Shown here: positions 1 through 8,676 of the stretch, one piece after another
Position numbering within the stretch: position 1 is the first letter of the stretch
Layout: the number at the start of each line of letters is the position of its first letter
From: Variovorax sp. Root318D1
Lineage (GTDB): Bacteria; Pseudomonadota; Gammaproteobacteria; Burkholderiales; Burkholderiaceae_C
NCBI RefSeq assembly: GCF_001424835.1
Contig: NZ_LMCQ01000023.1
Span: 127,471 to 191,470, forward strand
Reading direction: 5' to 3'
Length of the DNA: 64,000 nucleotides
Program-made: the position numbers and the translations under genes
Notes under the pieces: model-generated
What the model was told of the DNA's origin: nothing
Databases searched by the model: none
Seen by the model: only the letters and a program-made list of their open reading frames with translations

Positions 1-1
1 C

Positions 2-247
2 GTGCGCATCGATCTGCAGAGCGGCGGCATGCACCTCATCGCGCGCTTCGACCGGCGCGGCGAAAGCGACGAGGAACTGGCGCGTCGTGCGCAGCTTGCG
101 GGGCTGAACTGCCAGCCGCTGTCACGGCGAGGCACAAAGGCTTTCCGGGGCGAAGGATTGCTGATGGGCTTCACCAATGTCGGCTCCGCCGTGCACGCGC
201 AGCAGCTTGCAACCGAGCTGCGGGCAGCCTTGGACCGAAGGCCCTGA
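2..247 (+). CDS. MocR/PdxR-type regulator, C-terminal fragment (gene cut by window edge)
   Basis: Only the last 81 residues are present; the reading frame is open to the left edge, so the apparent GTG at base 2 is not a start. The segment resembles the end of the aminotransferase-like domain of MocR/PdxR regulators (GntR-type DNA-binding domain fused to a fold-type I PLP domain): a 'GGMHLIARF' strand, a 'LARRAQLAGL' helix, then a short strand ending 'GLLMGFTNV' and a closing amphipathic helix. These regulators bind PLP and an effector and often control vitamin B6 or amino-acid genes, but the target cannot be read here. An ordinary class I/II aminotransferase C-terminus is possible. Confidence 0.6.
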   Translation: MRIDLQSGGMHLIARFDRRGESDEELARRAQLAGLNCQPLSRRGTKAFRGEGLLMGFTNVGSAVHAQQLATELRAALDRRP

Positions 248-419
248 GGCCCTGAAGAAGCGCCGGCCTCAAGGCCGGAGGGCTCAGTCCGTCGTGTTTT
301 CCATGCGCTTGGTGAGCGTGCCCGGTTGCAGCCATGTCAGCTTCAACCTCATTGCTCCGGCCTTTATGGGTGCCCACCAGATCGCAGGCACCTCGAATGC
401 GTGAAGAATTTGGCAACTG

Positions 420-441
420 CGCCGCAGTCTTATGTGCGGCG
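420..441. promoter_or_regulatory. Perfect 7-bp inverted repeat between the regulator and virD4
   Basis: CGCCGCA (420-426) and TGCGGCG (435-441) form a perfect inverted repeat with an 8-base loop, in the 270-bp gap before virD4. There is no following T-run, so it is not a classical terminator. It could be an operator or the edge of the inserted block. The rest of 248-516 shows a second short inverted repeat (CGGCCT/AGGCCG around 270) and no convincing gene. Confidence 0.35.
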
Positions 442-516
442 ACCTATTGCACAACCTGCTGATGCTGCCCTGCCTTGTATAAGCATTTCCTTATTAAAAG
501 GGAGATGGCGCAGGAT

Positions 517-2322
517 ATGAACAAAAGCAAGGTACTTTTCGCGTTGGTGACACTTTTGGGGGTCTTGGCAGGTGGCTGGTTTCTCTCCAATTACCTTGTT
601 CTGCTCATCCTCGATCTGCGAAATGCACCGCTGACCTGGAACACGTGGTGGCAATATATTCAGGCGGCAAACCTGCCGCAGTACGCACCCTACGCTACCA
701 AGATCAGGCTCAGCGGCGCCATAGGCTTCGGCGTGCCACTGCTGGGCTGGGCCGCATTGCTCATCCCGCTCTTTCGGGCCAAGGCCGAATCCCTGCACGG
801 GGACGCCAGCTTCGCAGAACTTTCCGATCTCAAGAAAGCCGGCCTGCTCAAGCAGACCCCGCAAAGCATCCTCATCGGCAAGTACAAAGGCCAGTACCTG
901 TGGCTGGGCGGCGCTCAGCACGTCATCACGGTCAGTCCGACCCGTTCAGGCAAGACCACCAGCATCGCCATCCCGGTACTGTTGTCGTATTTGCACTCGA
1001 TGGTCGTGCTCGACCTCAAAGGCGAACTGCGCAAAGCCACCAGCGGCTGGCGCGAGACACAGGGTCACACCATCTACGTGTGGGCCCCCTATGACGACCA
1101 GGGAAAGACCCATCGTTTCAACGCCTTCACCCTGCTGGTGGGCATGGATGCGGGCAAGCGCATCGGCGAAATCCAGACCATCGCCGCCATTCTTTACCCG
1201 GACGAGCCTGGCAAAGACCCTTTCTGGACGAGCCAGAGCCGCGCCGCCTTCACCGCCTTCGCCTCATATATGTTCGAGGTGTGGGACAACTGGAGTCGGA
1301 TTCTCGGGCGCGCCCAGGACCCCAACACCAGCGAGAACTTCCCCAGTCTTGAACGCATCCTGCGCCTGTCCAGCGGCGCCGAGGGTCAGGGCACTTTGGC
1401 ATTGCTGAAGGAGATATTGAACAACCCGCAACAGTTCGGCTTCATCAGCGCGCAAACGCGCACCGTCTTTGGCAACCTCGCCGGCCTGGCCGAGCAAACC
1501 TTCTCCTCGGTGATTGCCACCATGCAGGCGCCACTGCAGCAGTTCCTCAGTCCGGTGCTGGCCGCCGCCACCAACGCGACTGACTTCGACATTACCGCCA
1601 TCCGCAAACGCCCGATCACGCTGTACGTCGATATCCCGACCAACAAGCTCGATGAAAGCGGCAAGCTGCTGAACATCTTCTTCAGCAGCGTGATTGGCAA
1701 CAACCTCACCAAGCAACTGGGTGACGAGCCGGATCTGAAATACCAGATGCTCATGCTGATGGACGAATTCACCGCCATGGGGCGCGTGGATGTGTGGGCC
1801 AAGCGCATCTCGATCTCGGCCAGCTACGGTGTGCGCGACCTGTGCATCGTGCAAAGCCGCGCGCAGCTCCGCTCGGCCTACGGCGACAACGACGCACAGA
1901 ACTTCATCACCAACCATGGCGCACAGATCGTGTTTGCGCCACGCGAGCAAAGCGATGCGGCTGAATACAGCGAAATGCTGGGCTACAAGACCATCCGCAA
2001 GGAGCACCGCAGCACCAGCCGAGGCGGCGGCTCCAACCAGGTCTCGACCAACTACACCGAAGAGCGCCGGGCCCTGTTTCTCCCGCAGGAGATCAAGGAA
2101 CTGCCCGCCGACGAGGAATTGATCTTCTATGAAGGCTGCAAGCCCATCCGGGCCAACAAGAACTGGTTCTTCAAGGACAAGATTTTCAAGGAGCGGGCGA
2201 GTATGGCGCCGGCGGAGATCAAGACGATGGCACCCGGCAGGCAGCCATCGGTGAGTAGTTTTGCGCTGGATGACATCACTCAAACCGAGTGTGAGGCCAA
2301 GTTCCACTCCAAACAGCATTGA
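517..2322 (+). CDS. virD4: VirD4/TraG-family type IV secretion coupling ATPase
   Basis: This inner-membrane ATPase recruits substrates to a type IV secretion channel. Two hydrophobic N-terminal segments ('VLFALVTLLGVLAGGWFL' and 'IGFGVPLLGWAALLIPLF') anchor it. Walker A 'SPTRSGKTTS' is near residue 140 and Walker B 'LMLMDEFTAMG' near residue 415; the 'DLKGEL' motif after Walker A is typical of TraG/VirD4. At about 601 residues it is full length. ATG 517 is preferred because GGGAG lies about 12 bases upstream; ATG 505 and TTG 475 are in frame, but 505 is too close to that site. No virB gene is in the window. The large downstream protein carries a tail resembling a VirD4-recruitment signal, which suggests this ATPase serves an effector-delivery rather than a conjugation system. 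Confidence 0.88.
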   Translation: MNKSKVLFALVTLLGVLAGGWFLSNYLVLLILDLRNAPLTWNTWWQYIQAANLPQYAPYATKIRLSGAIGFGVPLLGWAALLIPLFRAKAESLHGDASFAELSDLKKAGLLKQTPQSILIGKYKGQYLWLGGAQHVITVSPTRSGKTTSIAIPVLLSYLHSMVVLDLKGELRKATSGWRETQGHTIYVWAPYDDQGKTHRFNAFTLLVGMDAGKRIGEIQTIAAILYPDEPGKDPFWTSQSRAAFTAFASYMFEVWDNWSRILGRAQDPNTSENFPSLERILRLSSGAEGQGTLALLKEILNNPQQFGFISAQTRTVFGNLAGLAEQTFSSVIATMQAPLQQFLSPVLAAATNATDFDITAIRKRPITLYVDIPTNKLDESGKLLNIFFSSVIGNNLTKQLGDEPDLKYQMLMLMDEFTAMGRVDVWAKRISISASYGVRDLCIVQSRAQLRSAYGDNDAQNFITNHGAQIVFAPREQSDAAEYSEMLGYKTIRKEHRSTSRGGGSNQVSTNYTEERRALFLPQEIKELPADEELIFYEGCKPIRANKNWFFKDKIFKERASMAPAEIKTMAPGRQPSVSSFALDDITQTECEAKFHSKQH

Positions 2323-2444
2323 GCCCCAAGGACGTTGAAAAGTACGGTCTTAAGCAGATCGACAAGATACGAGTGGATTGGGGTGCGCACGGGCATCAAT
2401 TCCAGCGTGAACTGCATTATTTCATCGGAAGAATATGGTCATGA
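2319..2444 (+). CDS. Possible 41-residue coupled small ORF
   Basis: A TTG start overlaps the virD4 stop, and the ORF ends in a TGA that overlaps the ATG of the next gene (ATGA at 2441-2444). The peptide begins 'LSPKDVEKYGLKQIDKIR' and ends 'LHYFIGRIWS'. It contains balanced charged and aromatic residues and is not low-complexity. The frame extends a little further upstream before a stop. The double overlap suggests translational coupling, but it could equally be a relic of a longer gene. No family is recognised. Confidence 0.25.
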   Translation: MSPKDVEKYGLKQIDKIRVDWGAHGHQFQRELHYFIGRIWS

Positions 2445-3514
2445 AAAAAATAGAAAACCCAGTCAATTTCGGCGCGACGATTGCAATCGCAGCGATGCTT
2501 TTATTTGAAATATGGACCACATCCCAAAGAGTCAATTTTCTTTTTGATCAAGAAAATTATATAGGCGGCCAATCGGTTCTGATGCGCGTCGTATTCAGGT
2601 ACGCGGGCGCCATTATTGGATCTTGCATTGTCGTGTGGGCACTCCATTTGGCAAGCCGCGCGATGCATCCCACGGAGCATCACGAGTCGAATAAAAAATC
2701 ATGGGAAGAAGGTGCAGAAGAACCTTCAAATTCAGCCCAAAATGTTACAAGCAGCGATGCCAAGCCAGTCTCGAAGGTACTGATAGCCATCCTTACTGGG
2801 ATAGCGAGTGCGTTTTTTATGAGTCGTTCTATTTATTCCGGCCCCGTCACTGTCGGGGAGATGCCTTTAATTATCGCTACGCAGCCCAAATCAGCCGATG
2901 AGCTAGCAGAAGCAACAATTATCGCACTGGAAAATAAAAACGCAACCTATAAACTGCTACTTGAAGTTGACCCGCAATTTCGCAGCGAGCTACATGCAAT
3001 AATTAAGTCGTCCAATAATTTCAAAGACGCCGATGATGTGGAGCCGCTCCTGGGACTTCTTTTCGCCAAGACAGGCAAGTATTTGCCATTTGCAGATGAT
3101 GAAGTTGTTGCAGAATTTGCTAGGCAGAGAATTGAATTTCTCAGCAAATTAGATGCAGCCAATTGCGACTCTTTGATCAATGCGAAGTTCGCCAATTTGA
3201 ATTTATCAAGCGAGATGCGTTCAGATCTTCAAAATGCCGAAGGCAACTTACTTGCGAGCGGTGTCAGCGGACTCAAAAATGGGCGCAATGCAAAATTGAC
3301 CTTTACATCAAAAGAGCTCCTTTCATATTTAACTGAAATAGAAAAATCCAGCGGCATTTTTAAAAAGAAAGATTTTCTAAATGCTCTTGATGAAAAAACA
3401 CCACCGCAGGAGCAATGCAAGGCATTTTCTTCATTATTGGATTTTGCAAAAAATGGAAAATCAGCAAATATTGCCAAGCTCTGGCGAACACTCATGCTGG
3501 GAACACGAGATTGA
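2441..3514 (+). CDS. AT-rich hypothetical membrane protein
   Basis: About 357 residues; not recognised. Three hydrophobic stretches are visible: residues about 8-22 ('FGATIAIAAMLLFEIW'), about 48-68 ('YAGAIIGSCIVVWALHLA') and about 109-125 ('VLIAILTGIASAFFM'). A mainly helical, charged soluble region of about 220 residues follows. ATG 2441 is chosen over 2435 because GGAAGA (2427-2432) is 8 bases upstream. Base composition is clearly more AT-rich than the flanking genes (many AAA, ATT and TTT codons), which suggests acquisition from another source. Its position between a coupling ATPase and a putative secreted toxin makes an accessory or immunity role possible, but that is inference. Confidence 0.6.
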   Translation: MKKIENPVNFGATIAIAAMLLFEIWTTSQRVNFLFDQENYIGGQSVLMRVVFRYAGAIIGSCIVVWALHLASRAMHPTEHHESNKKSWEEGAEEPSNSAQNVTSSDAKPVSKVLIAILTGIASAFFMSRSIYSGPVTVGEMPLIIATQPKSADELAEATIIALENKNATYKLLLEVDPQFRSELHAIIKSSNNFKDADDVEPLLGLLFAKTGKYLPFADDEVVAEFARQRIEFLSKLDAANCDSLINAKFANLNLSSEMRSDLQNAEGNLLASGVSGLKNGRNAKLTFTSKELLSYLTEIEKSSGIFKKKDFLNALDEKTPPQEQCKAFSSLLDFAKNGKSANIAKLWRTLMLGTRD

Positions 3515-3703
3515 TTAGGCACATCAAAGGTGCATGCAAAAATTAATGGAGGCATCCACCAATTGAGCGTTATACGCAATCAAAAGACATCAAATAATGC
3601 CTCGACAAGCGCCATTTGCAGCATTGCCAGTTGAAGTGCAATGTCATAGGCGCATGTCATGCTCGATATTTTCTGAAATGACCACTTCGAAAGAGAACAA
3701 CAC

Positions 3704-4141
3704 GTGAATCACCCCCCCGCCTCCGAGAGAGATTACTGGGATCGGATTTTGAATCTCGCCAAAGACAATGGCGGCAGCTTTACGCTGGATCAGATTCATG
3801 AGGAATTTGATCTGAGCAGCAGGGAAATAAAGAAGATCGCGAAGTTGATTGAAGAAGATCGCTCGGATGATGCTGTCGACAACTATGAAAATGCGGAAGG
3901 CCCGGTTAAGGCATGGAAGGCTCGGTCTATCTCCGAAGGATATGAAGAAGAAAAACTAACCTTCCCAGATAAAGATCGCAAGAACAGATTAATGGATCTG
4001 CGAGTAATGGCTTACCGCGAATTCAATTCAATCGACATTGATGACAATGATGCCGTTCAAGCGATTGATTTGAAGTACGTTACCCTTAATCAAATCTTCC
4101 TTTATGTGCGAAACAAGGGAGTCCTCCATGGCTGGTTCTAA
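3704..4141 (+). CDS. Small acidic protein, possible antitoxin/immunity to the zeta-domain protein
   Basis: 145 residues from a GTG start, rich in Asp and Glu, with no signal peptide or membrane segment. Residues about 24-48 ('FTLDQIHEEFDLSSREIKKI') look like a helix-turn-helix, as often found in autoregulating antitoxins. The stop codon overlaps the next gene's ATG region by 14 bases, the layout expected of an antitoxin-toxin pair. Canonical epsilon antitoxins are small helical acidic proteins that bind zeta, but no specific epsilon motif is recognised here. The gene is AT-rich like its upstream neighbour. The function is inferred from context only. The 190-bp gap before it (3515-3703) shows no gene. 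Confidence 0.5.
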   Translation: MNHPPASERDYWDRILNLAKDNGGSFTLDQIHEEFDLSSREIKKIAKLIEEDRSDDAVDNYENAEGPVKAWKARSISEGYEEEKLTFPDKDRKNRLMDLRVMAYREFNSIDIDDNDAVQAIDLKYVTLNQIFLYVRNKGVLHGWF

Positions 4142-7100
4142 TCCCTATCGACTCTTGGCGGCGGAGAACGAGCGGATTTTTCGTGAAGAGATTCTTCCGG
4201 AAAAGTTAAAAGATATCGGGTCTCGCGTTCATCCAGTCGAACACCCCAAAATGGTCATCATCGGCGGCCAGCCTGGGGCCGGAAAAAGCCGCACGATGGG
4301 TGGTGTCGAACGCGAATTGACGCATCAGGGCGGTGCTCTCAAGATTTCACCGGACGATTTTCGGGAACACCATCCGGCGTTCGAGAAGTTGAACATTGCC
4401 AACGACCGCACCTCATCGACCTTCACCCACGAGGACGCCGGCATCTGGGCCGAAAAGCTCGAAAAGTACGCACGAGAGCACAAGCTCAACGTAATTCTCG
4501 AAGGCACGCTGCGCACCCCGGAGAATGCCGCGACGCGGTTGCAGCAATACAAATCCGCCGGCTACACCACCGACGTGCGCGTGGTCGCCACCAATGAGCG
4601 CACCAGTTGGCAAAGCGTGCACAGTCGATATGAGTCAGATAAAAAGAACGATTACGGCCGCTGGGTCCCCCAGGATGGTCACGACTCCGCCTACAAGGGT
4701 GTTCTGGACAGCGTCGAACTCATCGAAGCCCGCAAGCTGGCCGACCGCGTCGGCATCTACGACCGCAACGGCAAGGCCATTTATCAAAACGAACTCAAAA
4801 ACGGCCAATGGGAACATGCGCCTGCAGCCCGTGACGCCTTGGCCGGCGAGCGCAGCAAGCCTCTCACGCCTGCGCAATGGGATGAGCATCTCAAGAACTT
4901 CGACAAAATCACCCGCAACGTCATCCGTCCGGGCCGCGCTGCCGGCGTAGAAGAGATCCAGGAGATCCAGCGACTGCGCGCCCGCTCCGAGACGATCGCC
5001 ACCGAGCAACTTGGACATGCACCTGCCAGGTCCTTGGGCACCCGCCTCACGCGCCTGGGCGCTGCCGATGCCGCCATCGGCGCCACTTCGGGTTTCAAAA
5101 CCTTCACCAAAATCGGCGGTGCGGGTGGCGGCGTCCTGATGGCCTACGGTGCGGTCAGCACCCGCGAGCAATACACCGCCCTGCAATCCCAAGGCAACCA
5201 ATACGCCGCCGACGCTCTGCTGCGCGAGTACATGGAGAGCGCCACCCTGGGCCTGGCCGGCGGTTTCGCGGCAGGTGCCGCCTACGGTGCCGCGACAGGC
5301 TCCTGGAGCGGTCCCGGGGCACTCGCCACCGGCTTGGTCGGCGGCGCCATCGGCGCCGTGGGTGGCGATTACATCGCCAAGGCCCACACCCAGCACAAGG
5401 TCAACCACCAAAGCGGCAGCGACGGCATCACCTACACCCACACCGCGCAAGGCTGGATGCGCGGCAGCGCTCCGGCGCCGGCCAGCCAGCTCGAGGCCCT
5501 CGAATACAAGCGCTCGACGGCCGTCACCTCGCTGGCGGTGGCCAAACCGCAGGTGCTGGACACCAGGAACATCACGTTGGCCGATGCGCAAGGCAAGCAG
5601 ACTGCGTGGCACGGCGACGGCAAAGGCCAGTGGACAGCCACCGTGACCAACCCGGCCTACGATGCCGAAGCCTTTGCGCGCGACATGAGCACACGCATGT
5701 CCGATGCCATGCGGCGACCGGGCGGTGGCTTGGACGGCAAGCCGGGCATGCCGCCGATGGCGCTGTCCGTGCCGCCCGTCAAGACCATCACCGCCGATGC
5801 CGCCACCAGCGCGCAACTCAGCCAGATCGCCGCCCAGCGCCAAAGCGCCAACGACCACTACCCGCAGATCGTCGCCAAGGCCTACGTGATGGACTATTAC
5901 GGCCGGGGTTGGGACAAGAGCGGAACGTTGCCCGAGTTCGCCGCCAAGGCACTGAACATGTCGAGCGAAACACACATCAAGGACCCGGCCACGGGCAAGG
6001 TATGGGACGCCACAGCCAAAGGCTTTGAGCGCACCGAGCGCACTTACGTGCCGGAAGGCGACGGTGCGGTCGCGCGCGACGTGACAGTGCAGCCGAATGC
6101 GCAGGAAGCGGCGCGCCTGCTGCAGACACAGCAGCAAGCGCGTGAGGCCAATGCGCAGCAGGGGGCGCGGTTCATAGCGCAGACCTATGAGGCGGTGCAG
6201 CAGCAACAGCCGCAAGCGCTGCAGCAATCAGCGCCGCAGCGGCAGTCGCAGAACGCACCTGCGCGAACGGAGACGCCCGCATTGGCATCGGCAGCCGTCA
6301 CCAACGCCATCCATGGCCATGTGCGCGAGGAGCCCAATGCCACGCGCCAGCAGGTGCCTGCACAGCCGCAGCCCGCGAGCGGCCATCTGACACCTCAGCA
6401 GATCGAGCGCATCACCACGCATGAATCGCGCGTCGTGCCCACGCCCGGCGGCATGAGCTTTGCCGAGGCGCACAGGCGCCGCGACGAATCCGAGCAACTT
6501 TCTGCGGGTTCGTTGCAGGCGGTGGGCAAGCTCGATGAAATCCACCGGGCCAAAGGCAGCCCGTTGCACCGGATGCACCAGGCGCAGGAGCAGGCCCTGA
6601 TGCGCAGCCTGGGGATTGCGCAGGCGCAGGACAGGGAACGGTTCAAGAATGATCCCAAGCTGCCACAGCCCTCGGTGGAACGCACGCAGGAGCGCGTGCA
6701 GGAACGCGCACAGGACCATTCGCCAAGGCGTTTGCTGGAGGAGGCGCCTGTGCAGAAACAGTCCTTGTCATCCGCACCCGAAGTGCAGGCGCCGGCGCCG
6801 ACCCGGGGAGCGCCTGTGGTGGCGCCTGTGGCACAGGCGCATGTCAGCCCTGCGCGGCCGGCCGCTGGTGCCGAGGCGATGCACTCGCCGACAACCCACG
6901 CCTCAATGGCTGCCCCGGTGCACTCGAACCCTCAAGGCGATGCCGCAGCCATTGCGGCGGCGCAAGCCCAGGCGGCTGCGGCACAGGCCCTGGCAGTTGC
7001 GGCGCAGGCCGAATTGGCCCAGATGCACCAGCAGATGGCGCAGATGGCCGCAGAGCGCGGACACGACGGCCTGGCGCGGCGTGATGAGCGCGATGAGAGG

Positions 7101-7604
7101 GATCAGCGCGGTCAGCCTGGGACGACGCAACTCGCGCAAGGCCGCGACACCCGGCAAGATTTGGAGGCTGGCACGCACCGCAAGCAGATATCAGCCACTG
7201 CCGTGGCTGATGCGAGCCGCCCGTTGCTGCGCGAATTCAGCGACCCGAGTCATCCCCAGCATGCGCTGTACAACACCCTCAAAGAGGTGCTTCCCGAGGG
7301 TACGTCTCCGAGATGGGTGGCACAGGCGACGGCTGCCTGCTACATGTCGAACATCAGGAAGCCCGACGATCTGGGCGACGTCCACGGCATTAACGGAACG
7401 GTTCTGTTCAAGTCGACCTCGTTGCTCGGCCAGTACGCCGCTCTTGAAGCCACGCAGCCTTTGCGCACAGTGCAGCAGACCATGCAGGACGTGCAGCAGT
7501 TCGACCAGCAGCGCGCGATCGATCGCGCCCAATCTCAGGCACAGAACGCCGCGCAAGCCAACCAGCAGCAGGGGCCGGCGCTGGGCGGGGCGGCGATGCT
7601 GTGA
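4128..7604 (+). CDS. Zeta-toxin domain protein with XVIPCD-like C-terminal secretion signal (putative T4SS effector)
   Basis: 1158 residues. Residues about 30-230 form a zeta-toxin/UDP-GlcNAc-kinase-like P-loop domain: Walker A 'GGQPGAGKS' near residue 48, 'SPDDFREHHP', and 'VILEGTLR' at the usual catalytic-lid position. Zeta toxins phosphorylate peptidoglycan precursors. Residues about 308-425 are Gly/Ala-rich and hydrophobic. A long Gln/Ala-rich linker follows. Residues about 1033-1125 contain 'FSDPSHPQHALYNTLKEVL' and 'NGTVLFKSTSLLGQYAALE', followed by a Gln-rich end. This resembles the XVIPCD domain that docks X-T4SS effectors onto VirD4. ATG 4128 has AAGGGAG six bases upstream, so the 24-base-longer reading from 4104 is not favoured. 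Toxin domain and kinase fold are fairly secure; the secretion signal is moderately supported. Confidence 0.78.
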   Translation: MAGSNPYRLLAAENERIFREEILPEKLKDIGSRVHPVEHPKMVIIGGQPGAGKSRTMGGVERELTHQGGALKISPDDFREHHPAFEKLNIANDRTSSTFTHEDAGIWAEKLEKYAREHKLNVILEGTLRTPENAATRLQQYKSAGYTTDVRVVATNERTSWQSVHSRYESDKKNDYGRWVPQDGHDSAYKGVLDSVELIEARKLADRVGIYDRNGKAIYQNELKNGQWEHAPAARDALAGERSKPLTPAQWDEHLKNFDKITRNVIRPGRAAGVEEIQEIQRLRARSETIATEQLGHAPARSLGTRLTRLGAADAAIGATSGFKTFTKIGGAGGGVLMAYGAVSTREQYTALQSQGNQYAADALLREYMESATLGLAGGFAAGAAYGAATGSWSGPGALATGLVGGAIGAVGGDYIAKAHTQHKVNHQSGSDGITYTHTAQGWMRGSAPAPASQLEALEYKRSTAVTSLAVAKPQVLDTRNITLADAQGKQTAWHGDGKGQWTATVTNPAYDAEAFARDMSTRMSDAMRRPGGGLDGKPGMPPMALSVPPVKTITADAATSAQLSQIAAQRQSANDHYPQIVAKAYVMDYYGRGWDKSGTLPEFAAKALNMSSETHIKDPATGKVWDATAKGFERTERTYVPEGDGAVARDVTVQPNAQEAARLLQTQQQAREANAQQGARFIAQTYEAVQQQQPQALQQSAPQRQSQNAPARTETPALASAAVTNAIHGHVREEPNATRQQVPAQPQPASGHLTPQQIERITTHESRVVPTPGGMSFAEAHRRRDESEQLSAGSLQAVGKLDEIHRAKGSPLHRMHQAQEQALMRSLGIAQAQDRERFKNDPKLPQPSVERTQERVQERAQDHSPRRLLEEAPVQKQSLSSAPEVQAPAPTRGAPVVAPVAQAHVSPARPAAGAEAMHSPTTHASMAAPVHSNPQGDAAAIAAAQAQAAAAQALAVAAQAELAQMHQQMAQMAAERGHDGLARRDERDERDQRGQPGTTQLAQGRDTRQDLEAGTHRKQISATAVADASRPLLREFSDPSHPQHALYNTLKEVLPEGTSPRWVAQATAACYMSNIRKPDDLGDVHGINGTVLFKSTSLLGQYAALEATQPLRTVQQTMQDVQQFDQQRAIDRAQSQAQNAAQANQQQGPALGGAAML

Positions 7605-7672
7605 AACCGGCGACCAAAGCGCCAAGAACATGCTGCAACCCACGCCAAGAGACACGTCGACAAGGGCAATCA

Positions 7673-8536
7673 ATGAACGAAAAAGAAAAGCGCCGCATGG
7701 CGCAAAACGAGGTGTGGGCGAGCAGCCTGCACGCACTGCGCCGCCACCTCCCGGTCATGCAGCGCAGTCAAACAGAACTCTCACACGGCGTCGGACAACT
7801 CCAGGTTAGTCAGGGAAGCGCTACCAATCTCTATGCCTGGTACGGGCTGAATGCACTGGCAGACCTGCATGCGGTCGCAATATCCGCGCTACTCCAGGAA
7901 CATGATTTCGGTGCGCAGGCGCTGGCCCAGGACGCGATTCATCTGGCCGTGAACATCGTGTACTTGCTGGACGACCCGGGTGGGGATAGGTTGACAGGCG
8001 CTTTGCGCAATCTTCTCGACGCGCAACGCACGCGCTTTGCCGCCTGGCAGGCTGTGGCGCCGGAGAACAAGGAGGCTCGTCAACGGGTCGAGCAACTGGC
8101 GTCGGATTGCGCTCAGTCGCCCTGGTACGCGGGCGCGCCGGCTTGGCCACCTCTTGGCGCACGTGCGGATGCGGTAGGGATGGGCGAGTGGGTACACCCC
8201 GTGTTGGCGGCCGCTACCAACGCGGAACAGACCACCGCACAGGAACTGATGAACTTTCTGCAATGCGAGCGTGGCTCACAGGAGGAACGCAAAGCTGCAC
8301 ATGCATACCGTACCGCTCGGTGCGCATCGGATGCCCTGTATGTCGAGGCTATTGCGTTGCGACTGTTTGCCCATGCCTTGCACCGGATGGCTTCAATGAT
8401 CCGAGACCAGGTAGCCGTTACTTACGCGGAATTGTCCATGGAGCGAATGGATGACGTCCTCGCCGAGCATGGTCGGCTGGCCGAGGAACATCGCAATGAC
8501 ATGAACCTCTACATGCGCGTTCAGGGCAACGCTTGA
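7673..8536 (+). CDS. Hypothetical protein downstream of the effector
   Basis: 287 residues, mostly helical, no signal peptide. Not firmly recognised; the pattern of a conserved 'NLYAWYGLNALADLHAVAI' helix and later helices with His and Arg recalls DUF5677-like proteins, but this is weak. ATG 7673 has AAGGG six bases upstream; a GTG at 7601 overlapping the preceding stop would give 24 extra residues rich in Cys, Arg and Pro that look non-native. It lies in the same direction as the effector, 68 bases downstream, so it may be part of the same unit (second immunity or chaperone role possible, unproven). The following 140 bp (8537-8676) has no gene. Confidence 0.55.
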   Translation: MNEKEKRRMAQNEVWASSLHALRRHLPVMQRSQTELSHGVGQLQVSQGSATNLYAWYGLNALADLHAVAISALLQEHDFGAQALAQDAIHLAVNIVYLLDDPGGDRLTGALRNLLDAQRTRFAAWQAVAPENKEARQRVEQLASDCAQSPWYAGAPAWPPLGARADAVGMGEWVHPVLAAATNAEQTTAQELMNFLQCERGSQEERKAAHAYRTARCASDALYVEAIALRLFAHALHRMASMIRDQVAVTYAELSMERMDDVLAEHGRLAEEHRNDMNLYMRVQGNA

Positions 8537-8676
8537 CGCAGCGCCAACGCGTTGGCCGCGCTGATGCCCAGTATCCGCACACCGCTCGCCGGTGTGGTCG
8601 CTCAATGCTCCCCGGGCGTAGAGCGCGAAAACGCGGGTGAAGGGTAGCCGCGGCTGCTGGCGAACACGGCGGCCAC

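Noticed and set aside
475..516. TTG 475 or ATG 505 as the virD4 start, and TATAAG at 478 as its promoter
   Set aside because: ATG 505 is too close to the ribosome site, and TATAAG has no -35 element at a normal distance.
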